DNA from: Plotosus lineatus
Taxonomy: Eukaryota; Chordata; Actinopteri; Siluriformes; Plotosidae
Assembly (NCBI GenBank): GCA_024760905.1
Contig: CM045729.1
Location: forward strand, 44,392,080 to 44,456,079
Direction: 5' to 3'
DNA length: 64,000 bases
In this document: one piece after another, positions 11,408 to 22,284 of the stretch
Layout of the letters: each line of letters opens with the position of its first letter
How positions within the stretch are numbered: the first letter of the stretch is position 1
Translations under genes and position numbers: made by a program
The notes under the pieces: generated by a model
Told to the model about the DNA's origin: nothing
Database searches by the model: none
Seen by the model: the letters and a program-made list of their open reading frames with translations, nothing else

Positions 11408-14400
11408 ATGCAGCCGTGAGGGGGGGGGGGGGGCACAAACCAGTGTCTCTCCCTCACGCCGGTCCCAAGCCCGGATAAATGCAGAGGGTTGCGTCAGGAA
11501 GGGCATCCGGCGTAAAACAAATGCCAAATAAACTATGCGAATCACAAGAAAGAATGACATACCGGATCGGTCGAGGCCCGGGTTAACAACGACCGGCATC
11601 AGTGCCGTCATCCAACAGGGTGCTGATGGAAATTGGACTACTGTTGGTCGAAGACGTCGAAGAAGGAGAGGCGGGAGGCGTGTCCGTTGCCAGAGAGAGA
11701 AGAGGAAAGGCATGAGTCTAGGACTGAAAGTAGGGACTTTGAATATTGGAACTATGACAGGAAAAGGTAGAGAGCTGGCTGACATGATGCAGAGGAGGAA
11801 GGTGGACATACTGTGTGTTCAGGAGACCAGGTGGAAAGGTCGCAAGGCTAGAAGCATAGGAGCAGGGTTTAAGCTGTTTTATCACGGTGTGGATGGGAAG
11901 AGAAATGGAGTCGGAGTCATCTTGAAGGAGGAGTTTGCCAGGAATGTCCTAGAAGTGAAAAGAGTGTCAGACAGAGTGATGAGTCTCAAGTTAGAAATTA
12001 AAGGTGTGATGGTCAATGTTGTTAGTGCTTATGCCCCACAGACAGGATGTGAGCGAGAAGAGAAGGAGAGATTCTGGAGGGAGTTAGATGAAGTGATGCA
12101 GAGTACCCCCAGAGGTGAAAGAGTGGTCATTGGGGCAGACTTCAATGGACATGTTGGTGCAGGAAACAGAGGGGACGAGGAAGTGATGGGTAGGTTTGGT
12201 ATCCAGGACAGGAACGCAGAAGGACAGATGTTGGTAGATTTTGCAAAAATGATGGAAATGGCTGTGGTGAATACTTTCTTCCAGAAGAGAGAGGAGCATA
12301 GGGTGACTTATAAAAGTGGAGGTAGGAGCACACAGGTAGACTACATCTTGTGCAGGCGATGTAATTTAAAGGAAGTCAGTGACTGCAAAGTAGTAGCGGG
12401 TGAGAGTGTTGCCAAACAGCATAGGATGGTGGTGTGCAGGATGATGGTGATGGTGAGGAAGGTGAAGAAGGCAAAGGCAGAGCAGAAGACAAAGTGGTGG
12501 AAGTTGAAAAAGGGAGAGTGTCGGGTTGTCTTCAAGGAGGAGTTGAAACAGGCTTTGGGTGGTCAGGAAGTGCTTCCAGATGACTGGACAACTACAGCGA
12601 ATGTGATCAGGGAGACAGGTAGGAGAATACTTGGTGTGTCATCTGGAAGGAAAGTAGATAAGGAGACTTGGTGGTGGAATGAGGAAGTGCAGGAGTGTGT
12701 ACAAAGGAAGAGATTAGCTAAGAAGAAGTGGGACATTGACAAAACCGAAGAGAGTAAACAGGAGTACAGGGAGACACAGCGTAAGGCAAAGGTAGCAGTG
12801 TCAAAGGCCAAACAGAGCGCGTTTGATGACTTGTATGCTCGGTTGGAAAGTAAGGAGGGAGAAAATGATTTATACAGGTTGGCACAGCAGAGAAATAGAG
12901 ATGGGAAGGACGTGCAGCAAGTTAGATTGATAAAAGACAGAGAGGGAAATGTATTGACTGATGACAGAAGTGTGCTGGGAAGATGGAAAGAGTACTTTGA
13001 AGAGCTGATGAATGAGGAAAATGAGAGAGAAAAAAGAGTAGAAGAGGTGACTGTTGAGGACCAGGAAGTAGCAAAGATTAGTAAGGGTGAAGTGAGGAGG
13101 GCATTGAAGAGGATGAAGAATGGAAAGGCAGTTGGTCCTGATGACATACCGGTGGAGGTATGGAAGTGTCTAGGAGAGGTAGCAGTAGATTTTCTGACAA
13201 GAACATTTAACAAGGTCTTAGAGAGTGAGAGGATGCCAGAGGAATGGAGGAGAAGTGTGCTGGTGCCCATTTTTAAGAACAAGGGAGACGTGCAGAGTTG
13301 TGGCAACTACAGAGGGATAAAGTTGATGAGCCATACGATGAAGTTATGGAAAAGAATAGTGGAAGCTAGACTAAGGGCAGAAGTCAGCATTTGTGAACAA
13401 CAGTTTGGTTTCATGCCAAGAAAGAGCACCACAGATGCAGTGTTTGCCTTGAGGATGTTAATGGAGAAGTACAGAGAAGGTCAGACGGAGCGACATTGTG
13501 CCTTTGTGGATCTGGAGAAAGCATATGACAGGGTGCCGAGAGAAGAACTGTGGTATTGCATGAGGAAGTCTGGAGTGGCAGAGAAGTATGTTAGAGTGGT
13601 GCAGGACATGTATGAGAGATGTAAGACAGTGGTGAGGTGTGCTGTCGGTGTGACAGAAGAGTTCAAGGTGGAGGTGGGACTGCATCAAGGGTCAGCTCTC
13701 AGCCCCTTCTTGTTCGCTATGGTGATGGACAGGCTGACAGACAAGGTCAGACAAGCTTTCCCATGGACTATGATGTTTGCAGATGACATTGTAATCTGTA
13801 GTGAGAGCAGAGAACAAGTGCAGGAAAATCTAGAGAGGTGGAGGTATGCCCTGGAAAGGAGGGGAATGAAGATTAGCCTCAGTAAGACAGAATACATGTG
13901 CATGAATGCCAAGGACCAAAGAGGTGAGATTACAGGGAGCAGAGATAAGAAAGGTGGAGGATTTTAAGTACTTAGGCTCAACAATCCAGAGCAATGGAGA
14001 GTGTGGAAAAGAGGTGAAGAAGCGTGTGCAGGCAGGTTGGAATGGTTGGAGAAAAGTGTCCGGTGTGATGTGTGATAGGAGGGTATCGGCAAAAATGAAA
14101 GGAAAAGTGTACAAGACGGTGTTGAGGCCAACGATGCTGTATGGGTTAGAAACAGTGGCCCTGGGGAAAAGACAGGAGGCAGAGTTGGAGGTAGCAGAGA
14201 TGAAAATGTTGAGGTTCTCTTTGGGAGTAACGAGGATGGATAGGATTAGGAATGAGCACGTCAGAGGGACAGCACATGTAAGACGTTTTGGAGACAAAGT
14301 CAGAGAGGCTAGATTGAGATGGTTTGGACATGTACAGAGGGGGATAGTGAGTATATTGGTAATAGGATGCTGAGGCTGGAACTACCAGGCAAAAGGCCTA

Positions 14401-14559
14401 GAGGAAGACCAAAGAGACGATTCATGGATGTGGTAAAGGAGGACATGAAGGTCGTTGGTGTAAGAGAAGAAGATGCAAAGGATAGGGTGAGATGGAGGCA
14501 GATGATTCGCTGTGGCGACCCCTGAAGGGAAAAGCCGAAAGGAAAAGAAGAAGAAGAAG
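11408..14559 (+). mobile_element. Near-full-length RTE-type LINE, copy 3, with intact 20-bp target duplication
   Basis: A 3152-bp non-LTR retrotransposon with a GAAGAAG tail. Identical 20-bp target duplications (ATTTTACAATGTTATGTTTA) lie at 11388-11407 and 14560-14579, so the insertion is young. It has one main ORF, no separate ORF1 and a microsatellite tail, which fits the RTE clade. It sits inside a Tigger element. Copies at 2573-5714 and 8920-10620 belong to the same family. Confidence 0.9.
11535..14525 (+). pseudogene. Endonuclease/reverse transcriptase ORF of RTE copy 3, two frameshifts
   Basis: Reading frame open from 11535 to 13967 (810 aa). It then continues in another frame to about 14335 and returns to the first frame until 14525. 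An apurinic endonuclease domain spans about residues 60-270, with QETRWKG (catalytic Glu about 97) and GADFNGHVG. The reverse transcriptase spans about 480-800, with KAVGPDDIP, FVDLEKAYDRVP, GLHQGSALSP and the catalytic FADD at 748-751. Compared with the copy at 8920-10620, a 5-nt loss near 13925 and a 1-nt loss near 14335 break the C-terminal region. The endonuclease and RT core are intact, so only the tail domain (KYLGSTIQ, RWFGHVQR) is out of frame. The 5' ATG choice is uncertain because RTE starts vary. Confidence 0.85.
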
Positions 14560-14794
14560 ATTTTACAATGTTATGTTTATAATAATTGATTTCGGGGTGT
14601 TTTATGAGATACGGTAATGGTATTTATGGATGTATAGTACAGTATGAACGTCATACGTCACTGGAACATACAGTGACAACTTACGTTTTTTTTCACCTTA
14701 TGTTCGGCCATCCGGAACCGAACTAAAATGTACGTTGGGGAGCGTCTGTAATGCAAAACTACAGAGATGGAAGAAATGTCAAAGCGAAGGAAGA

Positions 14795-15110
14795 AGGTGT
14801 GGGGCTGGTAGTGTAGTGGTTAGGGTGTGGCACTCTTGATCGGGAGGTTGTGTGTTTAAATCCCAATTAGAATCCCACTCTGCTAAGACCCCTGGGCAAG
14901 GTCTTAACCACAAGTGTGCCTCTGTTCACCCAGCAGTATAAATAGGTACAGCAGGCCCTTGACATTCGCGGGGGTACGGTTCTGGGTGAATCGAGATAAT
15001 TCCGAGTTCTGTACCCGGAAGTAAAACCCCATGTATGATGTCACATGCGCGGGGATGAGCACCGGCCTGATGAGCCACTAGGCTCAGGTGTAAAAAGCCA
15101 AAAAAAAAAA
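14795..15110 (+). repeat. SINE type C copy, interrupted
   Basis: Head and middle like 30245-30550 run to 'cagtataaataggta' (14945). A foreign block at about 14950-15055 ('cccttgacattcgcggg...') follows, then the SINE 3' end resumes at 'gatgagcaccggcctgatga'. Confidence 0.7.
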
Positions 15111-15700
15111 GATTCAAGTGTGCATGAGCAGCTGGCAGTAAAATGCTATGTATCTATTACATGCACTAAAATATGCTTCATAAACACATTCTACAGACAG
15201 TCTTACTCTCATTAATACTGTATTAATGTAGTAAAATGTAGTCATTATTAAGAAAAACTTTTTAATTTTGTACTGTGATATTTAGTAATAAAATATATAA
15301 ACATTATACAGCATATACTGTTGTAAAGCACTCATTTTAAAGTCTTTTTCAATTATTATTCCGGTACAGTACCTAAGTTAATTCTGAGAATGTTTGTGCG
15401 TGAGCTTTTATGTTCTGTACCATGAAACGATACCAAAAGGATAAACTTTATTACGCTTCATGTCCTTTAACATTGAACTTGGAGTGACGTCTTGGAGTGA
15501 CGTGTCCGAGATGGCGCTGCCTAGAGGGCAACGTCGCAGAGTTCTCAGAGTCAAATTGTTTCTTTGTTCGTTTTAATTTGTTTTATTTGTTTGTTCATGT
15601 TTTGCACTATGCTCGTCTATGATCAGTCGACCCTACTACAGCTATGAGCAGCTTCAGCTTTGGGCAACTAAGCACGCAACAACTTCTATCTTGAGCTGCT

Positions 15701-15750
15701 ATGCTATGCTATGCTATGCTATGCTATGCTATGCTATGCTATGCTATGCT
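15701..15750 (+). repeat. (ATGCT)10 microsatellite
   Basis: Ten perfect 5-bp units, inside the fold-back structure. Confidence 0.95.
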
Positions 15751-15756
15751 ATGATT

Positions 15757-16040
15757 AAGCCCAGGCGGAGTTCTCAGATTCTCCGGCGCTTGATTACCAC
15801 TTCCGGCCATACTGCTTTAAAATGTTCAGTCCCTGCTAAACAAGATGGACGAGCTTCATGCTCAGATTGCAGTGCAGAGGGATATACAGGACTGTGTTTT
15901 TGTGAAACATGGCTCAAGGAGAGTACACCCGATAAGGCGATTATACCAGCCGGCTACACGGCCTTCATCCCCCTGCAATCCCAAGCTCCGGAGTCGTCGT
16001 TTGGCCCCTTCCCGCCTGGGCTTCTTTGTTAGCTGGGATG
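15757..16040 (+). repeat. CR1/L2-like LINE endonuclease fragment
   Basis: MDELHAQIAVQRDIQDC (15845) continues in another frame as CFCETWLKESTPDKAIIPAGYTAF. This is the start of the apurinic endonuclease of CR1/L2-type LINEs, with E-T-W holding the catalytic Glu. It is enclosed by the fold-back arms. Confidence 0.7.
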
Positions 16041-16052
16041 CTGCCTATCATA

Positions 16053-16345
16053 GCATGTTAGCTCTGCTAATAGCATGTTAGCTCTGCTTAGTTATTCACG
16101 CCCGAAGATACTCCAATCTTATAGCTGTAGTAGAGTCGACCGGTTGTAGACGAGCATAGTGCAAAACATGAACAAACAAACCAACAAATAAAACAAATTA
16201 AAATGAACAATAGCATGTGAGCTCTGCTAATAGCATGTGAGCTCTGCTTAGTTATACACGCCCGAAGATACTCCGATCTTATAGCTGTAGTAGCGTCGAC
16301 CGGTCATAGACGAGCATAGTGCAAAACATGAACAAACAAAACAAC
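16053..16345 (+). repeat. Tandem duplication of about 155 bp
   Basis: 16053-16207 and 16208-16345 repeat the block from 'tagcatgttagctctgct' through 'gacgagcatagtgcaaaaca', and each unit starts with its own doubled 'tagcatgtkagctctgct'. It is part of the right fold-back arm. Confidence 0.75.
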
Positions 16346-16602
16346 AAGTAAAACATTTAAAACGAACAAAGAAACAAATTGACTCTGAGAACTCCGCGAT
16401 GTTGCCCTCTGGGCAGCGCCATCTTGGAGACGTCACTCCAACTTCAATGTAAAAGGACATGAAGAGTACTGTAATTAAGTTTATCCTTTTGGTATCATTT
16501 GTTAAACATGCTACAGAACATAAAATCTCACGCATAAACATGAACTTAGGTACTGTACTGGAATAATAACTGAAAAAGGCTTTAATACAACAGCTCAGAG
16601 AA

Positions 16603-16879
16603 AACCGTCATTTCTCAGGAGAAAGTCTTATTTCTTCAGAAGAGACATCCAGAATTTTCTATCACTTAGCCAGAGAAGACGCATAGCGTTTGAGTGGTAT
16701 CATAGAGCTTAACTGGTAATTAAAACACACAAAAAAAAAGGCTCATTGACAACTTGTGTGCGAATGAGAAAAAAGGGGTGGGACATCAGCTCAACCAATC
16801 AGGAGAAAGGAGGACAGTCATTGGCTGAATTTGAATCACGTGCCAGTTGCTCGGCAGTCAGTGAATACTCAAACTGTGG
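16603..16879. other. Unassigned sequence
   Basis: Nothing recognised between the fold-back repeat and a SINE. Confidence 0.5.
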
Positions 16880-17065
16880 GTGCAAAGGGCATACTGTACC
16901 AGTAAAAATATACTGGGAAGGTAACCTGCGATGGACTAGTGTTCCATCCAGAAGGACTTGTACTCTTAGTCGCTTCACGCTATGGAAACAGGGGATAAGC
17001 TCCGGTCCGATGAGCCACTAGGCAAGGGTGTAAATAGCCCAACGGACTTTACCTTTTACCTATGG
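16880..17065 (+). repeat. SINE type C 3' half
   Basis: Matches 30395-30550 from 'ccagtaaaaatatactggga' to 'caacggactttacctttta'. 5'-truncated and abutting an inverted SINE. Confidence 0.75.
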
Positions 17066-17074
17066 AAGAAGGTG

Positions 17075-17312
17075 ATGCGGCAGAAACACGCTGACGGCTT
17101 TGCAGCTACTCTTTACGAAAGTCAGCGATGGTTCTTTTACATGCCTCTCACCATAGACAGTGAGACATGGCCGGCCTTTGATAACCCAGTTAGCTGCACT
17201 GGAGGGGACAGTGACAACCGTGGAGAATGTAAGACTTGCACCCCCAACCTTAGGATCAGCGATCCAGCACCCTATACCACTGGGCCACCACTGCCCTCCA
17301 GACTTCCCTAGG
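17075..17312 (-). repeat. SINE head and body without the RTE tail
   Basis: Minus-strand tRNA head and body of the same SINE, stopping at 'cagcgtgtttctg'. A different SINE's 3' end (16880-17065) abuts it. Confidence 0.75.
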
Positions 17313-17779
17313 ACATATTCAAATTAATTATTAACAGCATCACTATGAATATAAATATGAATACAGAAATTGTAATAGCTTTGGAATGAGTGATCAAATT
17401 CATTTATAGATATTTGTAATTCTGAAATGGCGAAATGTCCAATAAAGGCATATATTTAAATTATTAATGATTATACCTATAGAAAAGAACATAGATCAGG
17501 TGGAGTGTTAGCCAGGATTGTATTATAGATCAAATAATACCAATGATGGAGTGTGAAAGGAGGGGCAGCCCACCAGTTTATAGTGATCACAATGGTGCAT
17601 AAGTCTCAAATTGGATGGCTGAGTGATGGAAGAGTGTTAAGTGAAGTCATACTTTGTACAGCTTCCCCCACAATCCTGAGCAATAAATAGTATAGATGAT
17701 GGACATACAGGCCAACATCAGTGACTATGTCTTTAGTTATGGAATTACTTATAATATATATCGTATGTCTGTGTTACAG
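17313..17779. other. Presumed intron sequence before the copy A coding exon
   Basis: AT-rich, no repeat recognised. It ends in the acceptor at 17778-17779. Confidence 0.45.
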
Positions 17780-17802
17780 AGAAAAATTACACAGCCACAG
17801 CA

Positions 17803-18423
17803 ATGAACCCCAACTTTCAACAGCAGTCTGCTTACACCAATCCAAGGGCTTCTTTTGGTAACATACCTTACCAGCATCCACAGCCTGGGTATGGTGTCCC
17901 AGGACCATATCCAGGTGGGCCATGCAATCCTCCCATCGGACCAGGGCCATATCCAGGCGGGCCATGCAATCCCCCCATGAGCACAGGACCATATCCAGGA
18001 GGGCCATGCATTCCCCCCATGGGCCCGGGTCCATATCCAGGAGGGCCATCCATTCCCCCCATGGGCCCGGGTCTATATCCAGGAGGGCCATGCATTCCTC
18101 CCATAGGCCCAGGACCATACCCAGGGGGTCACAGTCCTGGTTTTAACCATGGGCAAGGTTGTGGATATGGCAAGCATGGGAAGAAACATGGGAAGAAACA
18201 TGAGAAGAAACATGGGAAGAAACATGAGAAGAAACATGGGAAGAAACATGGAAAGTGTGGCAAGGTGAGACCATAAATTTGATAGAAGTAATAAACATGT
18301 TTGTTGTTTAACTTAAATCTACAGTATTTAACTATGGCATAATTTTTTATATTGTTTTCTTTCCAACAGCATTCTGGAAGTAGTAGCAGCAGCAGCAGCA
18401 GCAGCAGCTCTGACTCTGATTAG
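17803..18423 (+). CDS. PRR13-like proline-rich protein, copy A (Lys-His-Gly tail)
   Basis: Two coding exons, 17803-18264 and 18370-18423, joined by a phase-0 GT-AG intron (donor CAAG/gtgaga, acceptor ttccaacag), give 171 aa. An acceptor at 17778-17779 shows that a 5' UTR exon lies upstream. Residues 1-30 are Asn/Gln/Pro-rich. Residues 34-110 are six units of exactly 14 residues built on PYPGGPCxPP. Residues 124-151 are a KHGKK/KHEKK repeat. The last exon encodes HSG, then 11 Ser, then DSD. This order (Pro-rich body, Lys/His tail, Ser run, DSD end) is that of PRR13, a small nuclear protein tied to regulation of THBS1 expression. Identity is inferred from architecture, since low-complexity proteins can converge. 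A polyA signal follows at 18485. A paralogue lies at 27696-28478. An alternative is a lineage-specific low-complexity protein. Confidence 0.72.
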
Positions 18424-18484
18424 AGCATGAAGATGCTTCTCTGCATATTTACAGCCAATGAAAAATAATTTTATGTACATTAAT

Positions 18485-18490
18485 AATAAA
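18485..18490 (+). terminator. Polyadenylation signal AATAAA of PRR13-like copy A
   Basis: Canonical AATAAA, 62 bases after the stop codon at 18421-18423. A degraded hAT element begins within a few bases of it. Confidence 0.6.
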
Positions 18491-18890
18491 GGCTGAAATG
18501 ATTACTTGAGTAAATCAATTAACTCGATTAAAAAAATTCTTGATGCAAATTATTTGCATCAAAGCTTCATTTAATACATATATCAATAAATGGCTTCCTT
18601 TTGTGGCACAGGGGCTCGCACAGTGGACATGTGATGGGAACATATGATTTGATGGCAAGGCAAGCGGGAGACAAAGACAAGAGAAAATGGCTCAAGGTTT
18701 CCAAAGTTTGGGATCATTTCAGGTTAAAGAGAAACAAAACCTCTGTACAGTGTGTCTACTGGAAAGCAGTGCTGTTGTGGTACACTAGTTCTAAGTCAAT
18801 GCTTCAGCGTCTGAGCAGAAAATATGTTGTCTGCGCATCCTGTTATCAGAGCTGAGCAGTCATAAGGTAACATTAGTAATTGACATAAAT
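18488..18890 (+). mobile_element. hAT remnant with a damaged BED zinc finger
   Basis: Starts with a CTCGATTAAAAAAATTC-type hAT end just after the copy A polyA signal. The frame from 18601 to 18855 encodes SKVWDHFRLKRNKTSVQCVYWKA and LQRLSRKYV, a BED finger with the W..HF and C..C pattern, where the second Cys is now Trp. Nothing of the catalytic domain remains. Confidence 0.6.
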
Positions 18891-18914
18891 GAATGGTTTT
18901 TGAGTTTACATGAA

Positions 18915-19113
18915 TGCGATGAGGGCATGGTGGCGTTTCCGCCTCACAGCAAAGAGGTCCCAGTTTTGAGCCCCATGCCCAGTGAGGATTTTTTTTTTGT
19001 GTGTGGCGTTTGCATGTTCTCCCTGTGCTGGCGTGGGTTTCCTCTATGTGCTCCAGCTTCCTTCAATGGTTCCCCGACATTTAACAGGCTAATTGTCCTG
19101 AGATGTGAATGTA

Positions 19114-19149
<36 letters not shown>

Positions 19150-19250
19150 TGTCGTCCCAGCAATTGGCAGGCTGGTGAGAGTGTGCCCTGCCTTAGATTG
19201 GAGTCACTTGGGATGGGTTCCCAACAGATCATGCAGATAATGGTATGACA
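18915..19250 (+). repeat. Mermaid-like SINE with (GT)n
   Basis: Head 'ggcatggtggcgtttccgcc', core 'gcgtgggtttcctctatgtg', (GT)15 at 19119-19148, tail 'gccctgccttagattggagt'. Confidence 0.72.
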
Positions 19251-19544
19251 TGACATCTTATGACCGCAATGGCTACATGCAATGGCTAATCTTGTTTTGC
19301 TAAAGAAAATACCCAGAGACAATAAAATGTTGCTGTAAATAAGTAAAAGTCTATGCTCCATTCATGCAGTTATTATAATGTACTCAGAGAGATGAATACC
19401 CATAGTTTGTGAAGCAGCTCTGACCAGTCTAGCTTGTTCATGTTATTTACATTGTGCTCAGTTCAGTTGTGCAGAAAAACATGCCATCACTTCACAAGAT
19501 CTGTCCTGTGAAATCACTCAAGCATAAAGTTTTAGGTTTTTTTC

Positions 19545-19887
19545 ATCTGTTCAGTTTCTGTAACCGCTTCATCCTAATTAGGGTCGCGGGGAGGCTGGCG
19601 CCCATCCCAGCCGACTCCGGGCGAGGGCAGACTACACCCCGGACAGCTCGCCAGGCCATCGCAGGGCGGAAACACACTGACGGCTTTACAGCCTACTCTT
19701 GTCGAAAGTCAGCAATGGCTCTTTTACATGCCTCACACCATAGACAGAGACATGTCCAAGCCTTTGATAACCCAGTTAGCTGCACTGGGGGGGGACAGTG
19801 ACAACCTTGTGGAGAGTGGGACTTGAACCCCCAACCTTTGGATCAGCGATCTAGTGCCATATACCACTAGACCATCACTGCCTTGTT
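19545..19887 (-). mobile_element. SINE with the same head and body but a GAATGAATGA-type tail
   Basis: The minus strand has the tRNA head and body of the RTE-tailed SINE, but past 'cagtgtgtttccgccctgcga' it changes to the tail ending 'ggtcgcggggaggctggcg' (plus-strand reading). This is the tail found in the other large SINE family here. The same join occurs at 76-372. Confidence 0.75.
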
Positions 19888-19989
19888 TTTTTTTTTATCA
19901 ATTTATTTCAAACTTTTTGCACTAAGCAAACTACACAGTGAGATATCAAAAGTAAACAGAGCATAATTTGTATAGGTTTATACACAGAT

Positions 19990-20250
19990 ATGCATAGTAG
20001 CCAAGCTGATGGAGATTGCGTGGGTCTTCTCCAGGTAACTCAGTTTCCTCCCACTGTCCAAAACCATGCACAGTATGCTGATTCATGGTTCCAAATTCCC
20101 CTGAGGTGTGAGCGTGATTGTGTGTGTGTTTATGCACACCCTGGCCCTGTGCTGACCTGGTGGGCTGTTCAGGATGTACCCCGCCCCCCGCCCTTACCCA
20201 GAGTCACCCTCACTGAGATCATAATGAGGGTTAAGTGGCTTAGAAAATGA
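19990..20250 (+). repeat. Mermaid-like SINE
   Basis: Core 'cagtttcctcccactgtcca' and tail 'tgaccctg'-like end 'ggttaagtggcttagaaaat'. Confidence 0.65.
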
Positions 20251-21364
20251 ATTAATATGTATATACATAAAAAAACTTTGTAAAGAAGGGTGTACTTTTG
20301 ATGTGTCTCTATATAATGAAATACAGATGCTTTATAAAAATGATTAACATATCGGTTTTATTTTTTGACTTTATGTCTTTCTTTTGATATGATTTGCTAA
20401 TTGATATAGAAAAACATTTAAGAATTTTTAATAATAAAAAAATGATTGTTTTAAAAATGTAATCTGTGAGTTTGTTCATTCATTTACCACGAATTTCATG
20501 CCGAGGTCATCACTGGTCTCCTCCTGACTTAACCCATCTTAATATCTTCGTTTTCAGGTCATGACCATAGAAACTGTCAGCAATATGTAAGAATAGAATA
20601 TAAAATAAATTTTCATCACAAACACACGAATGTCATATAGCCAGAATAAATGCCATTAACAAAGCAGTGCTGATGAAACTCGATTATCTGTAGACAGATT
20701 CCATACTTCTTTCCTCAAGAAGAGTTCCATGACTACATAAGCCCGTTTACATACGGCTGATGCTGAAAGTCCAGTCTGCCCAGTCCGGGCGTATTTGTCA
20801 CAAATTTTAACACAATTTGTCCAACATTTCTGAAAACTTTAAAAAGTTTTTGCAGTACTGTACTGTATATCCATAACCGAATCAGCTTCTTTTCCTTCTT
20901 CAATAACTGTGGGTGAAAAAACGCCTATTCAAGTTCTACAAATGGGTTTTAGCTTGTGCTGGTCACTATAGACACTGTCCAAGCTGTCACACCAACCAAT
21001 CAAAGACATGGAAACTCTAACGTTACGATCGGCCTGCTAGATTGTCCCTGGTCTCACAAACATGAAATCTGATTGGGTACAGGATCTGTGAGGTAACCCA
21101 TTCATCGCCATTTATTTAAAATTACATACTGTACACCTGTACTGCTAATTCTGAAGACCTCAAAGGCTGGAATCTGATTGGATAAATTCTCTAACATAAA
21201 AAAACTGTATTGGAAGCAGCACAACCAAGAAGAAAGCTATGAAATGAAGTGAATAGACTATTGTGAAAACATTTATAGCAAAACTATAATTCTGCGATTG
21301 TGTCAGTGTTTGCATCAGCAGTCCATAACCCTTGCTGGCCCTCACCACCCACTACTAACAAAAA
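20251..21364. other. Unassigned intergenic sequence of 1.1 kb
   Basis: No convincing ORF or known repeat on either strand. Confidence 0.5.
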
Positions 21365-21726
21365 CAATAGAATCAGTCTTGCAATGCTAATATTTTTTTT
21401 TGGAGGGGGATTTTATGTAAAGTACACTTTCAGCAACCCCCCCCCAATTTTATTTCTTGTAGTTTTTTAGGAAATAATTTGACTATAGGTTGCTGGGTGT
21501 GGAATGGTACTGCCTTTCACTGGAGTGTTTCCATGATGCAATTCCTGCTATCGTACCTCCCTCATTCCATTCTTCCTTCTTTATTCTCTGCCACCACTTT
21601 CAGAGCAGTACCTTCAGCTTTCCATAGGTTTGATATTTCAGGCATAGGTAGTGATTTGGACACACCCAGCAAATAAATATCAAGGAAATATTTTTCTTTT
21701 CTGAGGTTCAAACATTAATTCAGTCA

Positions 21727-21728
<2 letters not shown>

Positions 21729-21760
<32 letters not shown>
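21729..21760 (+). repeat. (TG)n microsatellite
   Basis: About 15 TG units at the edge of a duplicated block. Confidence 0.9.
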
Positions 21761-21761
<1 letters not shown>

Positions 21762-21892
21762 AGTTTCCCACATTTGTGGACTTACCACCTGAAACCAGTT
21801 TTGCAGCCTGTCAGTTCGAGAGGGTGGTGCTGGAGTTGTTTGGATTACAAAAGCTGCCAAGGGGTTTCAAATGGACTTAATCTTCACTATAA

Positions 21893-21894
<2 letters not shown>

Positions 21895-21961
<67 letters not shown>

Positions 21962-21962
21962 A
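21895..21962 (+). repeat. Compound (A)n(TA)n(CA)n tract
   Basis: A28, then TA repeats, then CA repeats. It separates duplicated blocks B and C. Confidence 0.9.
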
Positions 21963-22284
21963 AAATAAAAGGACAGGACAAAGACTTTCTATTGAAACTC
22001 CATTTATCACTACAGATCTGTTTCGAGGGGTGGTGAAACCATCCTCTCTCTTCAGGTGATTATAGAAGAATATATATATATAGTACTTTAAAATAACAAA
22101 TGTTTCATATATATATATATATAATTTATAATTTCATTTACTTACACTAACATTTAAAATGCTGTTTACCCACCACACATTTGTAACTGAAAAAAGCTTT
22201 AATTCTTTTTTTTTCATAACTATAATATATAGTTGTGTCTTTTGCTTCATATTAAACATCTCTATCAAGATCTTTATCTCCTTG

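Larger units (their letters stand above)
10773..14748 (+). mobile_element. Tigger/pogo DNA transposon split by RTE copy 3
   Basis: Terminal inverted repeats start CAGACGCTCCCC at both ends (10773 and the reverse complement ending at 14748), and TA target duplications flank them (10771-10772, 14749-14750). Without the LINE the element is about 800 bp, so it is a short non-autonomous derivative. Confidence 0.85.
15318..16602. repeat. Large fold-back repeat with arms of about 310 bp
   Basis: The left arm 15318-15650 and right arm 16280-16602 are reverse complements at roughly 90 percent by eye. They share 'tgcactatgctcgtctatga', 'gagatggcgctgcc' and 'ttggtatc'. Between them lie a (ATGCT)10 tract, a LINE endonuclease fragment and a tandem partial copy of the right arm. 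AAGATGGCGCTGCC resembles a LINE 5' UTR, so the arms may be two head-to-head LINE 5' ends. Confidence 0.8.

Noticed and set aside
12563..13306. 247-codon minus-strand ORF
   Set aside because: Antisense shadow of the RTE RT region at 11535-13967, Ser/Phe/Leu-rich with no domain.
15701..15750. Regular short repeat considered as a CRISPR-like array
   Set aside because: Pure 5-bp microsatellite with no spacers, in vertebrate DNA.
17774..18118. Minus-strand and shifted ORFs over the PYPGG repeat
   Set aside because: Other frames of the 42-nt repeat of PRR13-like copy A.
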